Of a DNA stretch of 57,974 nt, positions 27,250 through 36,333 are shown in pieces. The stretch covers positions 1 through 57,974 of the forward strand of contig JAJZFA010000028.1 of NCBI GenBank assembly GCA_021805565.1. Reading direction: 5' to 3'. This DNA is from Pseudomonadota bacterium. GTDB taxonomy: Bacteria; Pseudomonadota; Alphaproteobacteria; Acetobacterales; Acetobacteraceae. Every line of letters begins with the position of its first letter. Position 1 is the stretch's first letter. The notes under the pieces were generated by a model, which did not search any database, had not been told where the DNA came from, and saw only the letters and a program-made list of their open reading frames with translations. The translations under genes and the position numbers were made by a program.

Positions 27250-27651
27250 TCGCGGTTATCCTCGGGTCGCATGCCTGGTTCGGCGGCGACGGTAGTGAAC
27301 TGGTCCAGATGCGTACGAGGGGTCAAATATGGTGGTTCAAGCCAGATGAGGCGGCCTTCGCTGCCTTCGATAGGGAACCATCTGCATAAAATGCTCTCTC
27401 GACGAACGGTTCGTGTCCACAACTTGTGAGCGTCGCATTATACTAACCCGCTGAATGAGTGACCCATTGGGATCGGCGCCGTATCGTCATGGCGGGCGAC
27501 GGCCCGCCATCCACGGGTTGAGTTGTCGGGGCAAAAGGCATGGTTGCCGATCTGCATCGGCATGACGGCCGGACGCCGCCAGAGGGTCTGCCCTTACGCC
27601 GATGGGTATGAGTAGCGGGATTTGCCCAGGGTTACCGGGATGGGATGCCGG
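27250..27651. repeat. Intergenic region with REP-like sequence and small hairpin
   Basis: The 400 bases hold no supported gene. At 27438-27467 lies TTATACTAACCCGCT and a following ACCCAT, matching 25 of 30 positions of the REP-like unit at 37278-37307. A perfect hairpin follows (27489-27497 with 27502-27510, arm ATGGCGGGC). The area may be where the defence cassette downstream joined the chromosome. Confidence 0.55.
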
Positions 27652-28737
27652 TCAAACGTGATTGATCGGCGACTCTAACACATAGCGATTGACGTGTTTT
27701 CGGAAGGTCTCTGCGATAAGTTTGCCGAGCTTAACCGGGACGGCATTGCCGATTTGGCGTCCGATGAGATCGAAGCGAATTTTTTGATCGTTCCGGACGA
27801 ATTTATAGTCGGCGGGAAATGTCTGAAGCATAGCCGCTTCGCGCAAGGTGATTGCACGGTCCTGCTCAGGGTGCCCAAATCGGCCGTTTCCATAGCCGAA
27901 GCACTGCGTCGTTATCGTTGGCGCCGGTTCGTCCCATTCCATCCGTCCGTAGACGCTAGGGAAGGTGCCACCTGTCGATTTGCGATGGCACGCGGCGCGC
28001 AGGGACGGGTCCCAGTCTCTCCAGGTACCGCCAGGCTTGGATGCCCGGATGCGCCGCAGATTGAGTTCGCTCAGCCGGCAGGCGGCGTGGAGCTTATCCG
28101 ATGGATCGGCCTCTCCAGCGCGCAATCTAGGAAGATGGGCGATCGTCTCGCGGACAGTCGCCTTTGGGACGTCCCGCGGCTGTAGGGCAAGCCCCTCGGG
28201 ACCGAGCCGCGAAGCAAGCAGCACCAGACGTTTTCGGGTCTGCGGCACGCCGATGGATGCACACTCCACTGTTGACCATGTGACGTAGTAGCCCGTCAAG
28301 CCTTCGAGGAAGGACCCAAACACCGAATGTTGCTGCACGGCAGAAACATTTTCCATTGTTACAAGATGCGGCTGCAGTTCTTTCACTAGCCGGCCGAAAC
28401 TTTGCACGAGGTCCCAGTCCGAATCACCTCGTTCGGTCCGTCCCGTGCGGCTGTAAGTGGAGAAGGGCTGACATGGTGCACATCCTGCGAGGACTTGGAT
28501 ATCGGACGCGCCAAAGAGCCTCCTGATAGCGGTTGCGCTCAGGTTCTTCACGTCGGCTGACAGGAATGCGGCGGCGTTGTTGTTCTCATACGGATAACGG
28601 CATGCCTCGTCGACATCGATACCGGCAGCTACGTTGATGCCGCCGCGGATCAGCCCGTGGGTCAGGCCACCTATCCCGCAGAACAGGTCAACCGCCGCGA
28701 TCCGCGGCTTTCCCATGAATTCTGCCTTGCCACTCAT
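27652..28737 (-). CDS. DNA (cytosine-5) methyltransferase
   Basis: Methylates C5 of cytosine in a specific DNA sequence. The 361 residues contain the ordered motifs: I (VDLFCGIGGL), IV (GCAPCQPFSTYS with the catalytic Cys), VI (MENV), VIII (QTRKRLVLLAS) and X (GRQIGNAVPVKLGKLIAE). The target-recognition region (about 190-280) is short. It is the third gene of a DUF262-HEPN-methyltransferase operon, overlapping the HEPN gene by 4 bases (ATGA). No type II restriction enzyme gene is adjacent. Lower GC than the housekeeping genes suggests acquisition. The target sequence cannot be read from the protein. Confidence 0.94.
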   Translation of the reverse strand: MSGKAEFMGKPRIAAVDLFCGIGGLTHGLIRGGINVAAGIDVDEACRYPYENNNAAAFLSADVKNLSATAIRRLFGASDIQVLAGCAPCQPFSTYSRTGRTERGDSDWDLVQSFGRLVKELQPHLVTMENVSAVQQHSVFGSFLEGLTGYYVTWSTVECASIGVPQTRKRLVLLASRLGPEGLALQPRDVPKATVRETIAHLPRLRAGEADPSDKLHAACRLSELNLRRIRASKPGGTWRDWDPSLRAACHRKSTGGTFPSVYGRMEWDEPAPTITTQCFGYGNGRFGHPEQDRAITLREAAMLQTFPADYKFVRNDQKIRFDLIGRQIGNAVPVKLGKLIAETFRKHVNRYVLESPINHV

Positions 28738-29477
28738 TCTGCATACGCCGGACGCTTTTCTGGAATTAGGTATTCGTGCGCGTCAACGAAAGAAACGAAT
28801 TGCAAGACGACCTGCCGCATGTAGGCGGCAGTCCTGTTCGTGATATCGCGCAGATCGCTTACGGTGACATTGTCGCCGCACTCGGCGAAGGATATCGAGC
28901 CGTGCGCGAGCTTGTTTCGCATATCTTTGACGAGGCCAAGCGGTCCGAAATCGTTCCGGACCTTCCGTTTGATCGAGATTTGAACCGCCTTATCCACTTG
29001 CAGCGTGAATCCCAGGCGTTTCACAACCTTCTCGATCGCGTTATCATCCCAGTTGCCCCCGCCGCCCCTTTCCACACTGAATCCGGCTATCGGCAGTGCG
29101 TCGACCAAGTGTTTACATAGACCGAGTGCGTCGTCCAACCGGCTCTCGTACGTCAAATCGATGTGTGTCCTGGCCATTACCCGGACCCATTCGCGTTGCA
29201 ACGAGGCGTTCAGGTCTCCTGGCATCCAACTTCCTTTTTTAAGGGTTGCTTCGGTCACCCAACTCAGGCAACCGACGACTGTGGACTCCACTAGGTTATA
29301 GAGTTGCAGGAACACGCCGGAGTAGAGAATCCGTTGCTGACGCGTAGAAATGGCGTGATCGGACGAAGCGAGACGCGGGATGCCTGACTGCGCTGCCGTC
29401 TCGATCGCTTCGAGCAATTGCAGGTAATCGATGATCTCCTCCAGGCGCTCCTCGAATGAAACGGTGAGCTGATCCAT
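28734..29477 (-). CDS. HEPN-domain protein (MAE_28990/MAE_18760-like)
   Basis: A 247-residue protein whose layout fits the HEPN family linked to restriction and toxin systems. It begins with a helical segment (FEERLEEIIDYLQLLEAIE), has LQLYNLVESTVVGCLSWVTEA, and near residue 190 carries MRNKLAHGSISFAE, the RNxxxH catalytic motif of HEPN ribonucleases. HEPN proteins often cleave RNA when a partner senses infection. It lies 2 bases after the DUF262 gene and overlaps the methyltransferase start, so it is made together with both. Confidence 0.8.
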   Translation of the reverse strand: MDQLTVSFEERLEEIIDYLQLLEAIETAAQSGIPRLASSDHAISTRQQRILYSGVFLQLYNLVESTVVGCLSWVTEATLKKGSWMPGDLNASLQREWVRVMARTHIDLTYESRLDDALGLCKHLVDALPIAGFSVERGGGGNWDDNAIEKVVKRLGFTLQVDKAVQISIKRKVRNDFGPLGLVKDMRNKLAHGSISFAECGDNVTVSDLRDITNRTAAYMRQVVLQFVSFVDAHEYLIPEKRPAYAE

Positions 29478-29479
29478 TT

Positions 29480-30550
29480 TCAGCCCTCCAAAAGTCTATC
29501 GGTAACGAATTTGATGCGGTTCCTCAGGCTCTCGACCGCATTGGCGCCGTCAGCCCCCGTGATATCGATGAAGGCTGCGCTTTCGAGCCAGGATAAAACG
29601 TCTGGGTTGTCGGCCCCAAGCCGAGGCCTCTCCTTCAACGCTAGATAGCTACCGATCGCGATAGCTTCGAACCGTGCGCGCGGCGTGGCGTTTGCTCTGG
29701 CTCTGCGCCCAAACCCATAAGGATAGACGCGCGCAACGAAACTGACCATTGCAGCGAATCGCGCCCGGTAATCTGACTCAAGCGAAGGATCCGATTCGAA
29801 CGCTGTGTTCGCGCGCTTCGCGTAGTTGAAAATGAATTCGGCGACGCGGTCCTTATACCCCTCAAATCCCTCCGTGTATGCGAAGAACCTGATCACCAGC
29901 TCCTCTCGCTCGCGCTGGTTAACCTTGCCATCCGACATGGGCGCGAGAGCCACGAACTCCGGGTCCTTCGCGAGTTCGACGACGAGGCTCATGAATGGAC
30001 CGCCGAGCGCCCCTCGCCTGACCTCCGCTGGCTTCGGTATCTTACTACCCGTATTGATCCTATCGAACATCTCGAAGCGTGCTTGTTCGTCCGCATGTTC
30101 GTTGAGCACGATCCCGCGGATCGAGCGGTTGCGTATTTTCTTCTGACGGTTTTCAGGCAGGTCGGCGAACGTGAAGTTCGAAAGCTTCGGCAACCATTCG
30201 AGTTCAGTAAGGCGCAAGCCGCCAAGAATGAACTCCTGGATGCTGCGGAGACGTTGCGATCCATCGACGATCTCCAGATTACCGTTCGGCATCTCCCAGA
30301 AAAATAGAAAGGGTATCTGCAACCCGACGATCAGGGACTCGATGAACCTAGACTTGCGCTTGGGTTCCCAGGTGAAAGCGCGCTGATACGGCGGAATCTC
30401 GAAATCACCGTTCTGCATCTTCATCGCCAGCAACTCGATGGTGTACTCGTTCAGGTAGTAGTCGACTTTCCGTGACTGCTCCACAATTTCGTTTTCAGCC
30501 GCCTCCCTCATCGGGTCGGTGATCTCGATCTGAGCGGTTGTTGTTCTCAT
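29480..30550 (-). CDS. DUF262 (GmrSD N-terminal-like) protein
   Basis: A 356-residue protein with the DUF262 signature: FEIPPYQRAFTWEPKRKSRFIESLIVG at about 50-76 and the DGSQRLRSI motif near 97, matching the DGQQR nucleotide-handling motif of this ParB/sulfiredoxin-like fold. GmrS and related defence proteins use this fold as an NTP-dependent nuclease or regulator. It lacks the C-terminal DUF1524 HNH nuclease usual in GmrSD, so nuclease activity, if any, must come from the fold itself or from the HEPN partner. First gene of the cassette, with A/T-richer DNA than its surroundings. Confidence 0.85.
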   Translation of the reverse strand: MRTTTAQIEITDPMREAAENEIVEQSRKVDYYLNEYTIELLAMKMQNGDFEIPPYQRAFTWEPKRKSRFIESLIVGLQIPFLFFWEMPNGNLEIVDGSQRLRSIQEFILGGLRLTELEWLPKLSNFTFADLPENRQKKIRNRSIRGIVLNEHADEQARFEMFDRINTGSKIPKPAEVRRGALGGPFMSLVVELAKDPEFVALAPMSDGKVNQREREELVIRFFAYTEGFEGYKDRVAEFIFNYAKRANTAFESDPSLESDYRARFAAMVSFVARVYPYGFGRRARANATPRARFEAIAIGSYLALKERPRLGADNPDVLSWLESAAFIDITGADGANAVESLRNRIKFVTDRLLEG

Positions 30551-30566
30551 TAGGCCGTTGGCTTTC

Positions 30567-30766
30567 TCAGATCGGAATGTCCGGCATTGATAATGCCCGG
30601 CGGCGTCGAGCCGCGTCTATAGGGGTGAATGCCGGGGCGTCGCCATAAAGTCTCTTCGCGCGGTTGACCAGTGGGATCAGGGCCCCCGTTTGGAAAAGCT
30701 TACCAGGGTACAGAAATGCCCGGCCATGCGGGGACACAATCAGGCCAAGTGGCTTCCAGTCGCGGC
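30567..30766 (-). pseudogene. Possible gene remnant ahead of the defence cassette
   Basis: After the SDR stop codon one frame stays open to 30567 and encodes a plausible C-terminus (KPLGLIVSPHGRAFLYPGKL, then PLVNRAKRLYGDAPAF). The residue make-up is protein-like, but there is no start or ribosome site and I do not recognise the family. It may be the 3' end of a lost first gene of the cassette or of the gene into which it inserted. Confidence 0.3.
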
Positions 30767-31471
30767 CTAAGCCCTGACCAGCGCTCCGTTCCGCACTTCC
30801 CCCGGCAGGCACAGCGCCGCCAGCGCGGGCGCCACCGTGTCCGGTCCCGGTAGCGCGGTGCGATCCTCGCCGGGAAAAGCGTTCGACCGCATGCGAGTCG
30901 CCACGACGCCCGGATCGAACAGATTGACCCGCAGGTTCGAAATGGCGGCTTCCTGCGCCCAGGTCAGCACGAGATGCTCCATCCCCGCCTTCGTCGCCCC
31001 CATCGCGCCCCAATAGGCCCGTGGCTCGCGCGCCCGGCTTTCGGTCACGAACACCGCTCGGCCGGCCGGTGCCGCGCGCAGCAGCGGATCGCAGGTGCAG
31101 ATCAGCCGCCACGCGGCCGACAGGTTCACCGCCACAACGTCCGCCCAGTCATCCGGCAGGATATGGGCCACCGGAGTCAGCCGCCCCAGCGCCCCGGCAT
31201 TGTGCACCAATACATCCAGGCGGCCGAAACGCTGCAACAGGGTGGGTCCGATCGCATCGATCTGTCCGCCCTCGCGCAAATCCAGCGGCAGGATGGTGGC
31301 TTGTCCCCCCACGGCCCGGATCGCATCGTCGGTTTCCTCCAACCCGCCCTGCGTGCGCGCGGTTATCACCACACGGGCGCCAAGCCGCCCCAGTTCGTTG
31401 GCGGCGGCCGCACCGATGCCGCGACTGGCACCGGTAACAAGGGCAATGCAGCCGTCCAGCGGGCCTGACAT
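30767..31471 (-). CDS. Short-chain dehydrogenase/reductase
   Basis: A 234-residue Rossmann enzyme. NAD(P)-binding motif: LVTGASRGIGAAAANEL; then LDVLVHNAGALG and catalytic-type Ser/Tyr-Lys region FVTESRAREPRAYWGAMGATKAGMEHLVL. The active-site motif reads YxxxxxxK (Tyr-Trp-Gly-Ala-Met-Gly-Ala-Thr-Lys), one of the variants seen in YciK-like members rather than the strict YxxxK. The ATG at 31471 shares one base with the purF stop (TGATG), so it is coupled to purF. Substrate unknown. Confidence 0.88.
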   Translation of the reverse strand: MSGPLDGCIALVTGASRGIGAAAANELGRLGARVVITARTQGGLEETDDAIRAVGGQATILPLDLREGGQIDAIGPTLLQRFGRLDVLVHNAGALGRLTPVAHILPDDWADVVAVNLSAAWRLICTCDPLLRAAPAGRAVFVTESRAREPRAYWGAMGATKAGMEHLVLTWAQEAAISNLRVNLFDPGVVATRMRSNAFPGEDRTALPGPDTVAPALAALCLPGEVRNGALVRA

Positions 31472-32961
31472 CACCGGCCCTCTGCCAGCAGGCTAAGCTG
31501 CCGGTCGGCGTTATCCTGCTGGTCGGGCAGAGCAATCGGATAGTCGCCGGTAAAGCAGGCGTCGCAGTAATACGGTTTCGCCGGGTCGCGGCCGGTCTTG
31601 CCCAGTGCCCGATACAGCCCGTCGATGGAAATGAACGCCAGGCTGTCCGCACCGATCAGCCTGGCCATTTCCTCAACACTGTGATTGGCCGCCAGCAGCT
31701 TGCCACGCTCCGGCGTGTCGATTCCGTAAAAACAGGAGTGCGTCGTGGGCGGCGACGATATCCGCATATGCACTTCCTTCGCGCCAGCCGCCCGCACCAT
31801 TTCCACGATCTTCTTGCTGGTGGTGCCGCGCACGATCGAATCGTCCACCAGAACCACCCGCTTGCCTTCCAGCACCGGCCGGTTGGCGGAATGTTTCAGT
31901 TTCACCCCCAGATGCCGGATGTGATCGGTCGGTTCGATAAAGGTGCGGCCGACATAATGATTGCGGATGATCCCAAGCTCGAACGGAATGCCGCTTTCCT
32001 TGGAATACCCCATCGCGGCGGGAACGCCCGAATCGGGCACCGGCACGATCACGTCGGCGGGGACGCCCGCCTCGACCGCAAGTTCGGCGCCGATGCGTTT
32101 GCGCGCATCGTAAACCGGCATGCCTTCCATCACGGAGTCGGGCCGGGCGAAATAGATATATTCGAAGACGCAAAAGCGTTCCTTCTGGCGGCCGAACGGT
32201 TTGATACTGTGGACGCCCAGGTCGTCGATGACCACGATCTCCCCCGGTTCCACATCGCGAACGAAATCCGCGCCGACGATATCCAGCGCGCAGGTTTCGC
32301 TGGCCAGCACCCAGCCGCCGGTGCCCTCGGATCCGATGCGCCCGAGGATCAGCGGCCGCACCCCCAGCGGGTCGCGCACGCCCATCAGCGCCTCATTCGA
32401 CAGCGCGACCAGCGAATAGGCGCCCACCACCTGCTTCAGTGCGTCGATCAGCCGGTCCACCACGGTGGAATACAGGCTGATGGCGATCAAATGGATAAAC
32501 ACTTCCGAATCCGTCGTGGACTGGAACAAACACCCGCGGCGAACCAGCGCCCGGTGCAGGATATGGGCATTGGTTAAATTGCCGTTATGCGCGACCGCGA
32601 AGCCGCCGAACTCGAAATCCGCGTATAGCGGCTGGACATTGCGCAGGATCGTATCGCCGGTGGTGGCATAGCGGTTGTGGCCGATGGCGATCCGGCCGGG
32701 CAGTTTCTCGATCACCCTGGCGTCGCCGAAATTGTCGCCCACCAAACCCATGCCGCGATGGGAGTGAAAGCGGGCGCCGTCGAAGCTGGTAATGCCGGTG
32801 GCTTCCTGGCCGCGATGCTGCAGCGCGTGAAGACCGAGCGCGGTGACGGCCGCGGCGTCTGGGACGTTCCAGATGCCGAAAACACCGCATTCCTCATGCA
32901 GCGTGTCGTCGTCGGACATTTGCCGGGCTGGATCGCTGATGGTCGGGTTGCTGAAAGCCAT
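31471..32961 (-). CDS. purF: Amidophosphoribosyltransferase
   Basis: First committed step of purine synthesis: PRPP plus glutamine gives phosphoribosylamine. I chose the ATG at 32961, with GGAG about nine bases upstream. The N-terminal amidotransferase has the catalytic Cys in HEECGVFGIWN after a short propeptide of about 25 residues, and HALQHRGQEATGI. The PRPP site is VVLVDDSIVRGTTSKKIV, and an ATHSCFYGIDTP-like TTHSCFYGIDTPERG follows. Length (496) is normal. It lies 12 bases after cvpA, the classic cvpA-purF order. Confidence 0.96.
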   Translation of the reverse strand: MAFSNPTISDPARQMSDDDTLHEECGVFGIWNVPDAAAVTALGLHALQHRGQEATGITSFDGARFHSHRGMGLVGDNFGDARVIEKLPGRIAIGHNRYATTGDTILRNVQPLYADFEFGGFAVAHNGNLTNAHILHRALVRRGCLFQSTTDSEVFIHLIAISLYSTVVDRLIDALKQVVGAYSLVALSNEALMGVRDPLGVRPLILGRIGSEGTGGWVLASETCALDIVGADFVRDVEPGEIVVIDDLGVHSIKPFGRQKERFCVFEYIYFARPDSVMEGMPVYDARKRIGAELAVEAGVPADVIVPVPDSGVPAAMGYSKESGIPFELGIIRNHYVGRTFIEPTDHIRHLGVKLKHSANRPVLEGKRVVLVDDSIVRGTTSKKIVEMVRAAGAKEVHMRISSPPTTHSCFYGIDTPERGKLLAANHSVEEMARLIGADSLAFISIDGLYRALGKTGRDPAKPYYCDACFTGDYPIALPDQQDNADRQLSLLAEGR

Positions 32962-32973
32962 CGGTGACAACTC

Positions 32974-33558
32974 CTATTCGCGGCCGGGCTGCTGGCCGGT
33001 GGCCCGGCCTTGCGGGGTGGCGTGCAGCAGGTCTTCCACGGTGACATCGCGTCCCGCCGGCGGCGGGACGAGCGTGTGCGGACGGTACGGTTCGGGCAAC
33101 TGATCGCGGACCCAGCGTGCGGCCTCATAGGCCGGGGTCAATGTGCGGGCACGCAGCACCGCCTGTGGCCAGCGTTCGATCGGAAATACCATCTGTCCCA
33201 GGATATAGGCGATGACCACCACCGCCGCACCCCGCGCAAGACCGAATAGCAGACCCAGCGTGCGATCGATGCCCCCCAGCGCCGATTGCCGGACCAGCCG
33301 GCCCAGCAGGCCGGCGGCGATCAGCAACACGATCAGGCTGACCAGGAACACCACGATAAAGCTGACCGGATCGACCCAGTCGGGCCTGGAAAACCATCCG
33401 CTCACGACAGGACGCATCGACGGCAACCCGGCGATCGCCGCCGCCACGGCCCCCGCCCAGGCGCCGATGCCCAGAATTTCGCGCACGAAGCCGCGTAGAA
33501 AGGCCAGCAGGCCGGACACCGCCACCAGCCCCAGAACCGCCAGATCGACCCACGTCAT
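32974..33558 (-). CDS. cvpA: CvpA family membrane protein
   Basis: The ATG at 33558 gives 194 residues with four membrane helices: WVDLAVLGLVAVSGLLAFLRGF, LGIGAWAGAVAAAIAGL, PVSFIVVFLVSLIVLLIAAGLLG and LGLLFGLARGAAVVVIAYIL. The RGFVREI motif after helix 1 is typical. CvpA was named for colicin V production in E. coli and is more generally linked to envelope stress tolerance. The C-terminal tail is hydrophilic and Pro-rich. Confidence 0.92.
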   Translation of the reverse strand: MTWVDLAVLGLVAVSGLLAFLRGFVREILGIGAWAGAVAAAIAGLPSMRPVVSGWFSRPDWVDPVSFIVVFLVSLIVLLIAAGLLGRLVRQSALGGIDRTLGLLFGLARGAAVVVIAYILGQMVFPIERWPQAVLRARTLTPAYEAARWVRDQLPEPYRPHTLVPPPAGRDVTVEDLLHATPQGRATGQQPGRE

Positions 33559-33840
33559 ATTTTCGCCATCTGGCCACCGCCGCACATGAAGCGGGGTTAT
33601 CGGCCCCAAGGCGCCCGCCGCCAAGCCGATCATGCGTTCTTTTTATCGGAATCGGCGACAGTGCCCGCCACCGGACCCGCGCGGGAGCCGATTTTTCCTT
33701 CGCGCCGGTCATGCAGGGCCAACGCCGGCCCATCGTTGCTTTTGGGCGGCCAAGCCACCGGAGCAGGCCAGTCCGCACCGCGCTGTTGCGTCCGTTCGGC
33801 GGATACGCTTTTCTGCTGGTATTCCAGCCGGAGCCATCCG

Positions 33841-34677
33841 ATGCGCGTCAGCGTGATGCAAATGAATCCCGGCGCCGACAAGCCGGATAATATCGCCCAG
33901 GCCCGCCGCCTGATCGAGCAGGCGGTGGCGCAAGACCGCCCCGATATCGTCAGTCTGCCCGAAGTCTGGGATTCGCTTGGCGGCGACCGGTCTGCCCGCA
34001 TGGCCAACGCGGAAACACTGCCGGCCAAAGGCTCCAACGACTCCGGCGGACCGGCCTACGAGTTCATGCGCGAGATCGCCAGACAGGCGAAAGTCCACGT
34101 CCACGGCGGCTCCATCATCGAACAAGGCCCGGAAAAACTGTTCAATACCACGGTGGTCTTCGATCCGGACGGGCAGGAAATCGCGCGTTATCGCAAGATG
34201 CATCTGTTCGACATCGTCGCCCCCGACGGCACCGGCTACCGCGAAAGCAACAGCTATGGCGCCGGCGACGAGGTCGTCACCTATCAGGCCGGTGGGATAA
34301 CGGTCGGCTGTGCCATTTGCTACGACGTTCGCTTTCCCGATCTGTTCTGGACGTTGCGGGAACGCGGCGCCGAAGCGATTTTTCTGCCCAGCGCCTTCAC
34401 CCTGGCAACCGGCAAGGACCACTGGGAGGCGCTGATCCGCGGCCGAGCGATCGAGACGCAGTGCTGGTTCGCCGCCCCCGCCACGTGGGGCAGGCATCTG
34501 GAAGGCAAGGGCGATCCGCGATTCACCTATGGCCACTCCATGGTGGTCGATCCATGGGGTCAGGTTGTTGCCCGCGTGTCCGACGGCACCGGCTGGGCGA
34601 CCGCGCGGATCGATCCCAGCCTGACCGCAAAAATCCGCCGCGACATGCCCGTGTTGGAACACAGGAAGCGCGTTTGA
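33841..34677 (+). CDS. Carbon-nitrogen hydrolase (Nit1/omega-amidase-like)
   Basis: Nitrilase-superfamily amidase of 278 residues from the ATG at 33841. Catalytic triad: Glu41 (SLPEVWD), Lys119 (RYRKMHLFD) and Cys160 ([13 protein letters not shown]). The C-terminus ([20 protein letters not shown]) is also characteristic. The pattern is that of the branch that repairs deaminated glutathione or hydrolyses alpha-ketoglutaramate. It overlaps the next gene, NAD kinase, by 4 bases. Confidence 0.92.
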   Translation: MRVSVMQMNPGADKPDNIAQARRLIEQAVAQDRPDIVSLPEVWDSLGGDRSARMANAETLPAKGSNDSGGPAYEFMREIARQAKVHVHGGSIIEQGPEKLFNTTVVFDPDGQEIARYRKMHLFDIVAPDGTGYRESNSYGAGDEVVTYQAGGITVGCAICYDVRFPDLFWTLRERGAEAIFLPSAFTLATGKDHWEALIRGRAIETQCWFAAPATWGRHLEGKGDPRFTYGHSMVVDPWGQVVARVSDGTGWATARIDPSLTAKIRRDMPVLEHRKRV

Positions 34678-35486
34678 GCGACCCCGTCTCCGAACCGCCC
34701 GTTGCCGCGGACCGTGTCTATCTCAGCGGTCAAATCGCTTTCGTCGCCTCGTCCGCCCGCATCGCCCTGGATGCGCGGGCAAAATTGATGGCGCTCTATG
34801 GGGAATGCGATTTGTCTCGGGCCGCCGTCGTGGTGGCGTTGGGCGGCGATGGGTTCATGCTGGAAACCATTCATCAGGTTCTTGCCCTGAACGTTCCGGT
34901 CTATGGCATGAACCGCGGTTCGGTGGGCTTTCTGATGAACACCTACACCGAAGACGATCTGCCGGGCCGCCTGTCGCGTGCCCAGGCCGCCGAACTGCAT
35001 CCGTTACGCATGCACGCCATCACCGCCACGGGTTCGGTCGAGGAGGCGCTCGCGTTCAACGAGGTCAGTCTGTTGCGGCAGCTTCGTCAGGCGTCGAAAA
35101 TCCGCATATCGGTGGATGGCCGGGTGCGGCTGGAGGAACTGTCCTGCGATGGCGTGCTGATCTCCACCCCCGCCGGATCGACGGCCTATAACCTGTCGGC
35201 GCATGGCCCCATCGTGCCGCTGTCGGCGAATTTGTTGCCGATGACCCCGATCAGCGCTTTCCGCCCCCGCCGCTGGCGCGGCGCGTTGCTGCCCAGTTCG
35301 GCGGACGTGTTGTTCGAGGTTCTGGAAGCCGACAAACGCCCCACCGCCGCCGTGGCCGACTTCACCGAAGTCCGCGACGTGGTGTCGGTTGCTGTCAGCG
35401 AAGACCGGTCGGTGGCCGTCACCGTTTTGTTCGATCCCGACCGAAGCCTGTCGGAAAGAATAATCGCGGAACAGTTTACGGTGTAA
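34674..35486 (+). CDS. nadK: NAD kinase
   Basis: Phosphorylates NAD to NADP. A TTG at 34674 overlapping the previous stop (TTGA), with AGGA a few bases ahead, gives 270 residues and fits the family N-terminus; no ATG in frame would keep it intact. Motifs: [13 protein letters not shown] (GGDG), [21 protein letters not shown] and [23 protein letters not shown]. The downstream end keeps the [12 protein letters not shown] segment typical of alphaproteobacterial enzymes. Confidence 0.95.
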   Translation: MSDPVSEPPVAADRVYLSGQIAFVASSARIALDARAKLMALYGECDLSRAAVVVALGGDGFMLETIHQVLALNVPVYGMNRGSVGFLMNTYTEDDLPGRLSRAQAAELHPLRMHAITATGSVEEALAFNEVSLLRQLRQASKIRISVDGRVRLEELSCDGVLISTPAGSTAYNLSAHGPIVPLSANLLPMTPISAFRPRRWRGALLPSSADVLFEVLEADKRPTAAVADFTEVRDVVSVAVSEDRSVAVTVLFDPDRSLSERIIAEQFTV

Positions 35487-35685
35487 GGGGCGTTTGCATC
35501 GATTCATACATCCCGGTGAGACTGCCCACCCGGCGGTTTAGGTCTTTGGACACACTGTCTTGGCGATTATTAGGTTGCACATGCCGCGGCCTGGGGGTTA
35601 GATTTTTCAGAAGTAAAAGATCTGGCGGCGGCCTTGGGCCGCTATAGCCGGGCAACCATACGCCCTGGAAGAAACGGAACCGCCA

Positions 35686-36333
35686 ATGGAACTTTATGCC
35701 GATCCGATCACCGTGAACTGTCGGAAGGTCGTTGCCGGCCTCGACCTCATCGGTGCATCTTACACACTAAAACATGTCGATTATTTTAAAAGCGAACAAA
35801 AATCGCTCGCCTACATGGCGCTTAACCCGAACGCGGCGCTGCCTGCCCTGGTGGACGGCGATTTCGTGCTGTGGGAATCCAACGCTATCTTGCAATATGC
35901 GGCGGATAAGTCCGGCAACGCGCGTGCCTATCCGGCCGACCTGCGCACCCGCGCCGATATCAACCGATGGTTGCTTTGGGAAGCCGCAACATGGTTTCCG
36001 GTCTGCTACACATATCTTGTGGAAAACTGCGTCAAGCCCTTGTTGCAGGCCGAACCGGACCAGTCCGTGCTCGATGCCCAGGCCGAGACCTTTCACAAAC
36101 TGGCCGGCATTATCGATGTTCGGCTGGCAAACAGCCGCTTCATCGTCGGTGACGTGCCGACCATCGCCGATATCGCGCTCGCCGCACCGATGCATTTGCA
36201 TCCGTTTCAGAAGCTACCGCTCGGTACACATTCCCATCTGAAACGCTGGATGACCGAAAATATCGAAACCCTGCCGTGCTGGGAGCGTTCCTTCGTCGGC
36301 GAAGGCTTTACCCGTGAACGAAAGGCAGCTTAA
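35686..36333 (+). CDS. Glutathione S-transferase family protein
   Basis: A 215-residue protein with the thioredoxin-like N-terminal domain (MELYADPITVNCRKVVAGL; LNPNAALPALVDGDFVLWESNAIL, with the cis-Pro and the ES glutathione-binding pair) and a helical C-terminal domain (IVGDVPTIADIALAAPMHL, the N-capping box). The likely catalytic residue is the Asn or Cys of TVNCRK. Its stop shares a base with the start of the next gene, so the two are coupled. Confidence 0.9.
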   Translation: MELYADPITVNCRKVVAGLDLIGASYTLKHVDYFKSEQKSLAYMALNPNAALPALVDGDFVLWESNAILQYAADKSGNARAYPADLRTRADINRWLLWEAATWFPVCYTYLVENCVKPLLQAEPDQSVLDAQAETFHKLAGIIDVRLANSRFIVGDVPTIADIALAAPMHLHPFQKLPLGTHSHLKRWMTENIETLPCWERSFVGEGFTRERKAA

